Source: Flavobacteriaceae bacterium PS02336
Lineage (GTDB): Bacteria > Bacteroidota > Bacteroidia > Flavobacteriales > Flavobacteriaceae
Assembly (NCBI GenBank): GCA_029960065.1
Contig: JASCOF010000013.1
Coordinates: forward strand, 1-49,610
Direction: 5' to 3'
DNA length: 49,610 bases
A program made the position numbers and the translations under genes. The notes under the pieces were generated by a model. The model did not search any database. It saw only the letters and a program-made list of their open reading frames with translations, and was not told the origin of the DNA. Position 1 is the first letter of the stretch; every line of letters starts with the position of its first letter. Below, one piece after another: positions 1 through 10,000 of the stretch.

Positions 1-132
1 TCGCAGTCGCAGTCGCAGTCGCAGTCGCAGTCGCAGTCGCAGTCGCAGTCGCAGTCGCAGTCGCAGTCGCAGTCGCAGTCGCAGTCGCAGTCGCAGTCGC
101 AGTCGCAGTCGCAGTCGCAGTCGCAGTCGCAG
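1..132. repeat. (TCGCAG)22 tandem hexanucleotide array, continuing off the left edge
   Basis: Twenty-two perfect copies of TCGCAG, open at the left window edge so the true copy number is unknown. No start codon and no coding function is visible. It lies about 100 bases past the stop codon of the M16 protease gene. Looser CAGTC/GACTG relatives of this unit fill the next two spacers (around 176-224, 3050-3165 and 4343-4399), so the array is probably an expanded form of a local simple-sequence repeat. Such perfect arrays are prone to length change by slippage and to assembly collapse. Confidence 0.97.
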
Positions 133-133
133 T

Positions 134-167
134 AACTTTGTCAAAGTTTAAAAACTTTGACAAAGTT
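134..167. repeat. AACTTTG double palindrome, copy 1
   Basis: AACTTTGTCAAAGTT at 134-148 is followed after TAAA by its reverse complement at 153-167. Each 15-base arm is itself a palindrome around one central base, so two alternative folds are possible: one long hairpin or two small ones. Near-identical copies lie at 15121-15157 and 28744-28776. This copy is 66 bases downstream of the M16 protease stop, so it could act as its transcript end or as a stabilising hairpin. Confidence 0.9.
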
Positions 168-175
168 GAATTTTC

Positions 176-224
176 AGACTGAAAACTGAGACTGAGACTG
201 AGACTGAAAACTAAAACTGAGACT
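176..224. repeat. Degenerate GACTGA simple repeat
   Basis: A run of GACTGA, GACTGAAAA and AACTGA units immediately downstream of the M16 protease stop codon. It is related in composition to the TCGCAG array on its left and to the CAGTC-rich spacers at 3050-3165 and 4343-4399. Confidence 0.75.
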
Positions 225-232
225 AAAAAAAC

Positions 233-3025
233 TTACTTCAAAGGATTCCCGTCTTTGTCTAAAGAACCCGATTTAATAATGACCATTTTATCCAGTTTAA
301 CATACTTTTTGATAGCGTCATTAACTTGCTGTAAAGTCGCTTTTTCGATATCTTTTGGATATTGGTCGATATAACTTGGTTCAAGTCCTCTTTCGATAAA
401 ACTTAAAATTGTTCTTGCCATTCCGTTTGTGGTTGCCATTCCGACTTTAAAACTTCCAATTAAATTGGTTTTCTTGTTTTCCAGTTCTTCCGCTGTAATT
501 CCGTCTTTAACCCATTTGTCAACCTGAACCATTGTCGCATCAAGGCCTTTCTGGAACAAATTTGGATTGAAAGAAGCATTTACAAACCAATAACCGCCTG
601 TTTCAATGTTACCTCCTATTCCTGATGAAATACTGTAGGTTAAACCATCATTGTCTCGAACAGTCTGCATTAAACGTCCTGCAAAACCAGCTCCAAGTGT
701 ATAATTTCCAATAAAGAACGGAATATAATCAGCATCTGCTCTTTTTAAACCTGTAAACTGTCCGATAAATAATTCGGCGCTTGGTTTTTCAGCTATAGTT
801 ACAACTTCTGTTTTTGAATTTGATTTTGAACCTTCTTCAAATTTTAGTTTTTCGTTGACTCCGCCGTTCCAGTTTTTGAATGATTTTTTTAATGAATTGG
901 ACAAATTAGCTCCTTCAGTATCTCCCACAATTACAAAACGCATTGCAGCAGTCCCAAAATACTTTTTGTGGAAAGCTTTTATTTCATCAAGCGTTGCATT
1001 TTTAATATTCTCGATATTTTCTTCAACACTTAAACTGTAATTCGGATTGTTTTTTCCGTAAATCGACTGAGACAATGCAATATTTCCTCTTGTTCCCGGA
1101 TCATTCAAATCCTGCTGAGTGTTCCCGATAAACTGCTGTTTTAAGTTTTCAAATTCTTTGGCATCAAACAAAGGATTCCTTAATTCTTCAGCCAATAAAG
1201 CAACAACTTGATCCAGATCTTTTTTCAAACATTTGAATCCGATATTTACTTTAAAAGTTGAAGCATTTACATTTAAAGTTACGCCAAGCTTCTGCAGTTT
1301 TTCTGAGAATTTGAATTTGTCATTTAATGTTGTTCCTTTCGATAACATTGAAGCTGTTAATGCTGGAATAACATTATTTTTAGTTTCACTTGCATAATTT
1401 CCTAACGAGATACTTGCTGCTACGGTAACAAAATCTTTAGCAGACGTTTTTACTGAAACTACATCAATTCCTGAAATTTTTTCTCTTTTAAAAGCCGAAG
1501 TTGCTTTCTCTATCACAACATCTTCAAAAGCAATTTCTGAACTGTTTTTTTGTTCCAATGAAACAGCTGTTACTGGACTTTCTTCATGAGAATGTCCACC
1601 TTCTGGATGTCTGTAGTAAAACGGTCCATTTTCTTCCACAAAATTACTTGCTTTAGCGGCAACTTTATTTTGATTTCCAGCTTGTTTAGGAATAAAGTAA
1701 CCTGTTGTACTTTGATCCTCTACCAAATATTTGTTAGCCACACGCAGCACATCTGCGGGAGTAACTTTTTTCAGTCGGTCTACTCCTGTAATATAATCTG
1801 TCCAATCTCCAGATGCAATTGCTTCGTTTAATGCTGATGCAATAACACCAGATCCGTCACGGGCTAAAATGGTCTGAGCGCTGATTTTTGCTACGACACG
1901 GTTTACCTCATCCTGAGTCACGCCTTCTTTCTGGATTTTAGCAACAACTTCGCCTATTTTGGCATCAATATCCTCATGTTTTGAGCTTGTTGGAAATCCC
2001 ACGCCTATAGTAAATAATCCTACTTCTTTAAACTCTGTTGCGCTTGCATACGAATAAATTCCTAAACGAGTATCTACAAAAGTTTTATTCAAAATTGCCG
2101 AAGGACCATTTCCAATGATCTGTGCTAGAATACCTAAAGCGGGAAGGTCTTCGTGCAAAGCACCTGGAATTTTGTACGCCTTGTTTACAACGCCTAATTC
2201 CCCTGGTTTTCTGACCACAATCTTACGTGGACCGTATTGTGGCGGTTCTTCTGTATAAGGCTGAGGCATTACGTGCGGTGCTTTTGTTATTTTTCCAAAA
2301 TACTTTTCGATCAACTCGAAAACATTTTCTTTTCTGAAATCGCCGATGATCGTTAAAGTCGCATTATCTGGCCAATAATACGTATTATAGAAATTCTTTA
2401 AAACCTCAATCGGCGCTTTTTCAATATCCGATTTCCATCCAATAGTAGAATGATGATACGGATGCGCAATATATGCCGAAGCCCATATTTCTTTATCTAA
2501 TAAACTATTCGGGTTGTTCTCGCCTCTTTCAAATTCGTTTCTTACTACCGTCATTTCGGCTTCCTTATCTTCTTTTGTCAATAAAGAATTACGCATTCTG
2601 TCGGCTTCAATCTGGATTGCCAATTCGATTTTATCGCTTGGAAGCGTTTCAAAGTAATTGGTTCTATCATACCAAGTTGTAGCATTTAACTGCGCTCCTG
2701 TATTCTGCAGTACATCGGTAATGGTGTTCCCATTTTTTTTGTTGAAAGTTGGTGTTCCTTTAAACATTAAATGTTCTAAAAGGTGCGTCGATCCAGTGTT
2801 TCCAAGCACTTCATGTTTAGATCCCACACGGTACACAATCTGGACGGTTGCAACCGGCGAAGCATTGTCCTGCAAAAGAAGTATGCTCATGCCATTTGGC
2901 TGGTACAGATATTCTTCTATCCCACCTAATTCTTTGATTTTCTTAAAATTAACTGATTTATTCTGCGCAGAAATAAGGGTACAGAAAGCTAATGAGCAAT
3001 AGCCCAGGAAGATGTATTTTTTCAT
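233..3025 (-). CDS. M16 family zinc metalloprotease (two-lobed, pitrilysin-like), exported
   Basis: 930 residues with an N-terminal signal peptide (about 1-20, ending ...TLISA before Q21). The inverted zinc motif HLLEH is present, with His81, Glu84 and His85 as the catalytic set and Glu164 (in RNEFE) as the probable third zinc ligand. A second M16 lobe from about residue 510 lacks HxxEH, the usual arrangement of an active plus an inactive lobe in one chain. Family knowledge: M16 enzymes enclose and degrade peptides rather than folded proteins. It is the last gene of a minus-strand series SusC, SusD, redoxin, redoxin, protease, with a 147-base repeat-filled gap to the redoxin gene. That context suggests degradation of an imported peptide-like substrate in the periplasm; this role is inferred. 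Confidence 0.93.
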   Translation of the reverse strand: MKKYIFLGYCSLAFCTLISAQNKSVNFKKIKELGGIEEYLYQPNGMSILLLQDNASPVATVQIVYRVGSKHEVLGNTGSTHLLEHLMFKGTPTFNKKNGNTITDVLQNTGAQLNATTWYDRTNYFETLPSDKIELAIQIEADRMRNSLLTKEDKEAEMTVVRNEFERGENNPNSLLDKEIWASAYIAHPYHHSTIGWKSDIEKAPIEVLKNFYNTYYWPDNATLTIIGDFRKENVFELIEKYFGKITKAPHVMPQPYTEEPPQYGPRKIVVRKPGELGVVNKAYKIPGALHEDLPALGILAQIIGNGPSAILNKTFVDTRLGIYSYASATEFKEVGLFTIGVGFPTSSKHEDIDAKIGEVVAKIQKEGVTQDEVNRVVAKISAQTILARDGSGVIASALNEAIASGDWTDYITGVDRLKKVTPADVLRVANKYLVEDQSTTGYFIPKQAGNQNKVAAKASNFVEENGPFYYRHPEGGHSHEESPVTAVSLEQKNSSEIAFEDVVIEKATSAFKREKISGIDVVSVKTSAKDFVTVAASISLGNYASETKNNVIPALTASMLSKGTTLNDKFKFSEKLQKLGVTLNVNASTFKVNIGFKCLKKDLDQVVALLAEELRNPLFDAKEFENLKQQFIGNTQQDLNDPGTRGNIALSQSIYGKNNPNYSLSVEENIENIKNATLDEIKAFHKKYFGTAAMRFVIVGDTEGANLSNSLKKSFKNWNGGVNEKLKFEEGSKSNSKTEVVTIAEKPSAELFIGQFTGLKRADADYIPFFIGNYTLGAGFAGRLMQTVRDNDGLTYSISSGIGGNIETGGYWFVNASFNPNLFQKGLDATMVQVDKWVKDGITAEELENKKTNLIGSFKVGMATTNGMARTILSFIERGLEPSYIDQYPKDIEKATLQQVNDAIKKYVKLDKMVIIKSGSLDKDGNPLK

Positions 3026-3049
3026 TTTTTTGTAATTGAGATTTTTTTT

Positions 3050-3165
3050 AGTTTTCAGTCGTCTTTTTAGTTTTCAGTCGCAGTCTCAGTTATCAATTTT
3101 CAATTTTCTTAGAGACTGAAAACTGAGACTGAATACTGTGACTGCCACTGCGACTGTGACTGAAT
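3050..3165. repeat. CAGTC/GACTG-rich imperfect inverted repeat
   Basis: The spacer between the M16 protease and redoxin genes consists largely of TTTTCAGTC and CAGTCTCAG units on the left and GACTGAAAACTGAGACTG-like units on the right, which are mutually complementary. It could form a long imperfect hairpin in the transcript. It belongs to the same local repeat family as 176-224 and 4343-4399. Confidence 0.75.
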
Positions 3166-3172
3166 ACTAACT

Positions 3173-4312
3173 TTATGATTTACTGAAAATTTCTTTCAGT
3201 TTAGACTGAAGTTCTGCTTCTCTAAGATTTTTGGCAACGATTTTTCCGTCAGGGCCGATTAAGTAGTTGGTTGGCACCATTTTTACGCCGTACAAAACTG
3301 CTGCTTCATTCTGCCATCCTTTTAAATCTGAAACATGTGTCCATGTTAATCCATCTTTTTCGATTGCTTTTTCCCAAAGCTTCTTTTTATCATCCAAAGA
3401 AACTCCCAAAACATCAAATCCTTTGTCATGATATGTTTTGTATGCCAAAACTACATTTGGATTTTCTTTTCGGCATGGACCGCACCAAGATGCCCAGAAA
3501 TCAACCAAAACATATTTTCCTTTATAATCTGATAGTTTTACCGTTTTTCCATTTACATCTGTCTGCGAAAACTCTGGCGCAGTTACGCCTACCGCCGTTT
3601 TATCATTAAGATCAATCGCTTCTTTCAGCTGTTTTCCATAAACTGATTTCTGTACTTCCGGCGATAAAACTCCATAATACATTTTTACCTGTTCTGGCGT
3701 TCCATAAGATACAATTCTATCATTGATTACTAATGCTCCAGCAATTTTATCTTTATTTTTTCTGATAAATTTATCCGTTAAATCATCCGCAAATGTTTGA
3801 AGATCTTTCCATTTTTTGTCCATTGCAGTCTGCTGCTCTGCAGTTAATTTTACTTTTCCGTTCTGCGTTAACGAATCAGATAATTTATAAATAGGACCTG
3901 CTATATTCTGTATTTTTTTGAACTCGTTATCGTAATATGATCTGTAAATATCATTTTGAGTTGCTCCCGTAACTTTAGCCTTGTAAATAGAATCTTTTTT
4001 AGCTTCTACTTTAATATCTTCATTAGATAAAAGAAAAAAAGCACCATATTCTTCTCCTTTCAATTTAATGGTATGAAGTAAAGGTTCTGAAACTTTTCCG
4101 CTAAGAGTAAACGTTCCGTCTTTTTGTATTACGGCTGAATCTGCAATTTTCTTGTTTCCTTTTTCATCTGTATTTTCCAGATAGACCATTCCTTTATCTA
4201 ATCCGGCGATTGTACCGTTAATAGTAAATCCTTCTTCCTTTTTTGAACAAGAATTCAGTACGGCCAGCAATGCTAATGCCGATAAACCTGATTTTAAGAT
4301 TGTACTTTTCAT
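3173..4312 (-). CDS. TlpA-like thiol-disulfide oxidoreductase lipoprotein with N-terminal DUF4369-type domain
   Basis: 379 residues. A lipoprotein signal ends at LNSC with Cys22 as the lipid-modified residue. The N-terminal half (about 28-125) is the beta-rich domain often called DUF4369, followed by a helical linker. The C-terminal redoxin domain (about 243-379) has the active site WCGPC at 276-280 and a later cis-proline segment (MVPTNYL). Family knowledge: such membrane-anchored periplasmic proteins reduce disulfides and are abundant in Bacteroidota. It lies between a paralogue (4406-5620) and the M16 protease and is probably co-transcribed with both. The substrate is unknown; reduction of disulfides in an imported peptide is a guess from context. 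Confidence 0.92.
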   Translation of the reverse strand: MKSTILKSGLSALALLAVLNSCSKKEEGFTINGTIAGLDKGMVYLENTDEKGNKKIADSAVIQKDGTFTLSGKVSEPLLHTIKLKGEEYGAFFLLSNEDIKVEAKKDSIYKAKVTGATQNDIYRSYYDNEFKKIQNIAGPIYKLSDSLTQNGKVKLTAEQQTAMDKKWKDLQTFADDLTDKFIRKNKDKIAGALVINDRIVSYGTPEQVKMYYGVLSPEVQKSVYGKQLKEAIDLNDKTAVGVTAPEFSQTDVNGKTVKLSDYKGKYVLVDFWASWCGPCRKENPNVVLAYKTYHDKGFDVLGVSLDDKKKLWEKAIEKDGLTWTHVSDLKGWQNEAAVLYGVKMVPTNYLIGPDGKIVAKNLREAELQSKLKEIFSKS

Positions 4313-4342
4313 GTTGATATTTTTTGTTTGTTATTTTTTTAG

Positions 4343-4399
4343 TTTCAGTTTAGGTTTTCAGTTTTAATTTTCGACTTTGACTGAAAACCGCAACTGAAA
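4343..4399. repeat. TTTCAGT inverted repeat between the two redoxin genes
   Basis: Arms at 4343-4362 and 4380-4399 match at 18 of 20 positions as reverse complements (TTTCAGTTTAGGTTTTCAGT against the complement of the right arm). The loop is 17 bases. It could form a strong RNA hairpin between the two co-directional redoxin genes and belongs to the CAGT repeat family of this region. Confidence 0.8.
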
Positions 4400-4405
4400 A
4401 CTGAA

Positions 4406-5620
4406 TTAAGATTTCAATAATTCTTTTAATTTTGCCTCTAATTCTGCACCTCTTAAATTGTCGCCGATAATTACACCTTTACTATCCACTAAATAAGTTG
4501 CTGGAATTGCTTTTACATTGAATGCTTTGCTTACTTTGTCATCGTCCAAAAGATTATGCCATTGCATGTTTTCTTGTCCTAATGCTTTTTGCCAAGCTTT
4601 TTCGTCTTTGTCGATTGAAATACTTAAAATTTCAAATCCTTTTGTGCCGTATTCTGCATAAGCTGTTTTTAAGTTTGGAATTTCTTTTCGGCATGGACCG
4701 CACCAAGAAGCCCAAAAATCAACCAAAATATATTTTTTTCCTGCTACGATATCCTTTGCATTATATGCTTTTCCGTCTTTATCTTTTAAATTGAAATTAG
4801 CAATACTTGTTCCTATTAAAGATTTCGGATTTAAATCTTTATCTAAAATCTGTCCGTAATAACTTTTTTTTGCTGCATCAGAAAACTGGTCATACATTGG
4901 CTTTTGCTCTGGTGTAAAATAACTGTACTGAGTCATCATAAAAAATGGTCCCCACCAAGTTGTTCTATGTTTAGCGATAAGATCTTCTGAAGTTTTTTGA
5001 ACTTTAGTAAAAAATGCCTTTTCTGCTGCTTCAAAGGTTTTCCACTTTTCAGTGCTGTAAAGAGAATCTAGAACTTTTTTGTTTCCTTCTTTTCTAGCTT
5101 TACCTACTTTATTACTTAATTCATCTATTCCTACGTGATAAGCTGCATAATCTTTTTCTAAATCTTCTCTAAATGCAGTTTCTTTTTTATAATAATCATG
5201 TGATTTTGAACCTGTAACCACTACATCTTTAAATCGAATAAATTGTCCTTCATCAGCTGAAACTGTTCCTGCTGCTGTTATTTTTATTTTAGAATTTTCA
5301 GCCATTACCGGAATACTTCCTTTGCTTTTTCCAAACGATATATAGAAAAAACGAGGTTCATTTAATTTACCTGTAAAAGCAAATTTTCCGTCTTTTAAAG
5401 TTGTTTCTGCAACCGGCAACTCAGAAGAATGTGTTGCTCCAGGAATTAATTTTACAGCAGTTCCTTCTTCAAGACCTGCAATATTTCCTTCAATTGTATA
5501 GGAACTTGCCGTAGTTGCTGGTGCTTTTTTCTTTTGTGCTATGCCGCTGTTTGAAATCGTAAACAAGCAGATGCATAATCCTAATATTTTATATTTAATT
5601 GTGTTCATTTTGATCGACAT
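4406..5620 (-). CDS. TlpA-like thiol-disulfide oxidoreductase, exported, with N-terminal DUF4369-type domain
   Basis: 404 residues from the first ATG; a second ATG at residue 5 (start 5608) gives a more usual signal peptide, and either is possible. The hydrophobic segment runs about 11-24 and ends near IAQ, with no lipobox, so this form is probably soluble in the periplasm, unlike its lipoprotein paralogue downstream. A beta-rich domain (about 40-140) and helical linker are followed by a redoxin domain with WCGPC at 306-310 and a cis-proline segment (AIPATYL). Its start is only 6-18 bases after a hairpin that follows the SusD gene, so its expression may be tuned relative to SusD. Two redoxins in tandem suggest that disulfide reduction matters for this locus. 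Confidence 0.92.
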   Translation of the reverse strand: MSIKMNTIKYKILGLCICLFTISNSGIAQKKKAPATTASSYTIEGNIAGLEEGTAVKLIPGATHSSELPVAETTLKDGKFAFTGKLNEPRFFYISFGKSKGSIPVMAENSKIKITAAGTVSADEGQFIRFKDVVVTGSKSHDYYKKETAFREDLEKDYAAYHVGIDELSNKVGKARKEGNKKVLDSLYSTEKWKTFEAAEKAFFTKVQKTSEDLIAKHRTTWWGPFFMMTQYSYFTPEQKPMYDQFSDAAKKSYYGQILDKDLNPKSLIGTSIANFNLKDKDGKAYNAKDIVAGKKYILVDFWASWCGPCRKEIPNLKTAYAEYGTKGFEILSISIDKDEKAWQKALGQENMQWHNLLDDDKVSKAFNVKAIPATYLVDSKGVIIGDNLRGAELEAKLKELLKS

Positions 5621-5625
5621 TTTTG

Positions 5626-5664
5626 AAAAGCTTCCTTTTCGGAGTTCCTAATCAGGAAGCTTTT
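5626..5664 (-). promoter_or_regulatory. Hairpin between SusD stop and redoxin start
   Basis: AAAAGCTTCC at 5626-5635 pairs with GGAAGCTTTT at 5655-5664 around a 19-base loop. On the coding (minus) strand it begins just after the SusD stop codon and ends 5 bases before the first possible redoxin ATG. It has the form of a weak terminator or a hairpin that limits the downstream gene. The effect is inferred only from position. Confidence 0.55.
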
Positions 5665-5671
5665 TAAGTTA

Positions 5672-7078
5672 TTATTTAGCTACGTTTTGCGTAATTGTTC
5701 CGTTTCCTGGATTTTGCGTTGCTCCTTGCGGAAAAGGCATTGTCCATAAATGTGAATCAGATTTTAGTGTATACGCAGTTCCGTTTGCTGTTTTAGTAAA
5801 ACTTACTTTGTAAACACCTTCAGCATTTAAACGGCGCGCGTCTGCAAAAGGAATCAATGTGTTAACAAGTTCATTTCTTTTAGTTCTAAAAATAGCATTC
5901 AAAGCAGTTGTTTTATCTGTAGTAGCAATATCCTGATAAGAAGCAGGAAGAATACGAGTTTTACGAACGGTATTTAAAACTGCCAGCGCCTCACTAATTT
6001 TATTATCACGAGCCAGACATTCTGCTTTTATCAAATATACTTCTACCGTAGTGATCCCGCCTAAGTTAAAAAAGCCAGACAAAGTTCTTCTGTAATACGT
6101 TTCTGCACCAACAGTGTAAATTTTCCAACGAGATATAAAACGGGCGTCTCCAGGTTCAAAACGTTGTGCACGCTCTACTGGAATACTGTTTTCTGTCGAT
6201 AAATTACTTGTAATACCATGACGATAAGTATAATTTTCTACATAATTAAATCCCATAGGAGAAGTCGTAGCAGTATAAGAATTTGGAACATCGATAACTG
6301 CTTTATTGGCATTGTAATATCCAATCCAGTCGTACAGTTTATTATTTTCTGCTAATGCTAAATCTGCATATTTTAAAGCTTCTGCATAATTATTCATCTG
6401 CAGAAAAACTCTTGCATAAAATGCATAACCCGCACCTAAATTTGGATGTAATGCTGTCTGCGAAACTTTTGGCAAATAAGGAAGTGCTTCCTTAACATCA
6501 TTCAAAATAAAATCATACAATTCTTGAATTGTAACTTGTTTACTTGGCGCATTAATATTGGCACTCGTAATTAACGGAACCGATAATTTTGTAGCAGCAG
6601 TAGAAGCTACATAAGTATCTGCATAAAAATTAACCAAGTTAAAATAGTTCATGGCACGCAATATTTTTGCTTCTGCCCAAACTATCCTTTTTTCTGCTTC
6701 GGTAGCTTTAGTTGTATTTAAAGCATTGTCGATAATTAAATTAAAAGTTGAAATTCCCTGATAACTTGCGTAATAGGTCGTTTCATCGGATACTTTCAAT
6801 GCAATACGGTCGGCATTTTCATCCCACATGTAATTAGCATTAATTAATCTATTGCTTGACAAAGTAGCAAGAGTTACATATTGATCGTTTAATAAATGCG
6901 AAGCTCCATCTATATTTACCCTTTGATTTGTGTATTCGTCACGTAAAAAAGCTTCATAGTCTGCCAGCGTTGTTGGTGATTTTGACCCTTTTGGAACATC
7001 GTCCAAATAATTCTCGCAAGAAGCAAAAGTCAATCCTAAAGCTAATAAGCACGCTATCTTTGTATATATATTTTTCAT
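5672..7078 (-). CDS. RagB/SusD family outer-membrane nutrient uptake lipoprotein
   Basis: 468 residues. The lipoprotein signal ends FASC with Cys21, followed by ENYLDDVPKG, a typical SusD mature start. The middle shows SusD helices with TPR-like character (for example AEAKILRAMNYFNLVNFYADTY around 130-150), and the C-terminal region has the VYLIKAECLARDNKISEALAVLN segment that marks this family. It lies 18 bases downstream of an STN-type SusC and is its obvious partner lid protein. SusD proteins cover the SusC barrel and bind the ligand at the cell surface. The neighbouring redoxins and protease argue that this pair is not a polysaccharide importer; that is inference. Confidence 0.93.
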   Translation of the reverse strand: MKNIYTKIACLLALGLTFASCENYLDDVPKGSKSPTTLADYEAFLRDEYTNQRVNIDGASHLLNDQYVTLATLSSNRLINANYMWDENADRIALKVSDETTYYASYQGISTFNLIIDNALNTTKATEAEKRIVWAEAKILRAMNYFNLVNFYADTYVASTAATKLSVPLITSANINAPSKQVTIQELYDFILNDVKEALPYLPKVSQTALHPNLGAGYAFYARVFLQMNNYAEALKYADLALAENNKLYDWIGYYNANKAVIDVPNSYTATTSPMGFNYVENYTYRHGITSNLSTENSIPVERAQRFEPGDARFISRWKIYTVGAETYYRRTLSGFFNLGGITTVEVYLIKAECLARDNKISEALAVLNTVRKTRILPASYQDIATTDKTTALNAIFRTKRNELVNTLIPFADARRLNAEGVYKVSFTKTANGTAYTLKSDSHLWTMPFPQGATQNPGNGTITQNVAK

Positions 7079-7096
7079 CGTCTAGTCCTTTATAAA

Positions 7097-10000
7097 TTAG
7101 AAATTAACATTTACACCTAAAACAAAACTTGGAGAAGTGAAACCGCCTAAAATAAACTTAGCATCTCTGCTTTTTGCAAAAGTATATACGTTTTCTGCGT
7201 TTAAATTAAAGCGTATTCCATCCAATTTTACTTTTTTAATAAGTGCACTTGGCATTTGGTACGCTAACGAAATGTTACTTAATCTTAGATTTGAAGCATC
7301 CAAAATATTAATATCTGCATACGAATAAATAGTACGAGAATCTGAATTAAATTCTGGATCATATTCATAAACTGCTCTAGGCACATTTGTAAAAGCTTCG
7401 TCACCAGGCTGCATCCAACGATCTGCAATATGATTGTTTACTACCGTAATATCAGTCACGTAACCTCCCGCTGCTCCGTTGTAATTATTATTTAACATTG
7501 GCAGGAATGAATTTCTTACTTTATACCCTAACTCATAAATGAAAAGTGCAGATAATGAGAAATTTTTATAATTAGCAGAAGTATGGAAAGATCCGCTATG
7601 CATAGGAACTGTTGATCCATAATCTTCGATTGCTTCTAATTGTCCTGGATTGTATTTTACCGCAGTTCCTGCAGCATCATAAACTTGAGGGATTCCTGTA
7701 CTGCTTAATCCTGCCCATTTATAACCATAAATAGAATTAAAGTTGGTACCTACTCTAGGAAAAGCCTGCGCTTGATCTAACTGTAAGTAATATACTGGAG
7801 CTTTTACATTTACATAATCTACATTGTTTTTGTTATAAGCATATAAAACAGCAGTGTTCCAAGAGAATGAAGGTGTTTTTACGATTGTTCCTCTTAAACT
7901 AACTTCGATACCTTTGTTGGTCATTTCTCCGTTATTGATTTTGTAAGTAGAATATCCCCATCCTTCTGTTGGAATTCCTTGACTGCTAGCTAATAAATTT
8001 TCTCCTTTTTTGTTATAAAGATCTACAGTTCCCCCTAATCTGTTTTTGAAGAATGAGAAATCTAAACCAATGTTTGTTGTAGTTGTTTTTTCCCAAGATA
8101 ATTCTGGATTTGGTCTTGATCTAACAGTTCCTTGATTTCCTCCAACATTTGGATTAGAATTATAATAAGCTGTTAAATATGGAGCAGAATCTTTCGCAAT
8201 ATTTCCTCCAATACCATAAGAAACACGAACTTTAAGTGCGTCTACCCATGAAGCTGTAAAGAATGATTCTTTATCAATATTCCATCCAGCTCCAGCTGAC
8301 CATGTAGGTTTATTTTGATATTCACTGTCTGTACCCCAAAGATTAGAACGATCCCATCTTAAACTTCCTGATAATGAATATCTTTTATCGTAAGTATAAC
8401 CTCCTGTTCCATAAACAGAAACGTAGCGGTTTAATAACTCTTTTTCTAATGAAAACTCATCTTGTATCATATATCCGCTAAAAACACTTCCGTATACTTT
8501 AAGAAGATCTGTCTGATTTACGGTCGCAAAACCTAAAGTCTGAGCATCATATCCGTAACGCGTGTTATTATTGAATTGTAGCTTGCTGTGGCGAATTTCC
8601 ATACCTGCAATGGCAGAAAAATCATGCTTGTCAGCAAAAGTCTGATTGAAATTTAACTGCTGACGGAAATTATAAGCGTTTGTAATCTGTTCTGTATTTT
8701 TTACAATATCTCCGTAAGGCAGATTATAAACTGCTCTGTTATTAGCAATTGTTACCATACCATTTACCTTACTTCTTACGTAATACGAGTCTTTATCAAA
8801 TATCTGGTTTGCACGATCTGAACCAAATTCGTATTGAAACATAGCATCATAAGTAAATGCATTACTGAATTTGATATTAATCTTGGCAAATGTTCGGTTT
8901 AAGAAATTTTTGCTTTCCGTTAAATTTCTTCCAAATTCATCCATTGGAGTAATATTCATATCATAAAGACCATAGTTTCTGATAGAATTTAGCGTAAAAG
9001 CATTATAACGAGATTCTGGTGTAGAAACAAAATTAGTCCCATCATTATTAACTAATTGATTGTATGGCTGATATTTAAATCCAGGACCTGAAGAAAAATT
9101 AGGATTTGAAGCAAAATAATTCTGTGTATCTCCTGTTCCAAAATTTACATAAGTACCCAAATCTAAAGACAGCCAGCTGTTAATTTGAGTTGAATTTTTT
9201 AGATTAAGACCAACTGTTTCATTCTCAGAATAAATATCTTCAAGCTGATTGCTTTTGTAAGTCAATGAAGCATTAAAACTATTACTTTCAGTTGCTTTAC
9301 CTAAACTAAGATTGTGCTGCATAAAATACTGATCGCGTTTTGCATATTTGGCAATATCATCAAAATATCTATACCCTTGAGAACCAAGCGCATCAAGACT
9401 ATTATTCATTTCTGCCATTGAAGTTTTTCCTGCATAACCATTTAAAATAGTCTGCATTCCCAAACTTGTAAATACAGCGTTATTAAGCAGTGACTGTGCA
9501 TAAGTAGCAGCATTAGCTGTTTTTAAATTAGGATTTCCGTCTGCCCATCCTCTTTCTAAGCCAATAATATCTCCAGAATCGGTAAGGTTTCCTGTGTAAT
9601 TTCTATAAGGCGTAACCGTTAAATTACTTGAAAATGAAATATTTGTTTTACCTGCTTTTGCTTTTTTAGTTGTAATAACCACAACTCCATTTGCTGCACG
9701 TGCACCATAGATCGAAGAAGCTGCTGCATCTTTTAAAACTGTAATAGTTTCAATATCTTCTAAATTCAGACTTGGTACATTTTCTTCTATAGAAGCGTAC
9801 GGTGTTAATTTTGTATTCTCTACCGGAAATCCATCAATAACATACAAAGGTGCGCTTACACCGGTCATAGTAGTTGTACCACGAATTTTTCCATCTTGAT
9901 ATCCAACAATACGTCCTTCTAAAATTTTATCTAAACTATTTAAACGCTGCTCCTGAAAATCTTTTGCTTTTAAACTAGAAAAAGATCCTGTTGCTTTTTC

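Noticed and set aside
1..132. CRISPR array
   Set aside because: The units are six bases with no spacers, so this is a simple tandem repeat.
3173..5620. One redoxin gene split by a frameshift
   Set aside because: Each gene has its own signal sequence, N-terminal domain and WCGPC site, so they are tandem paralogues.
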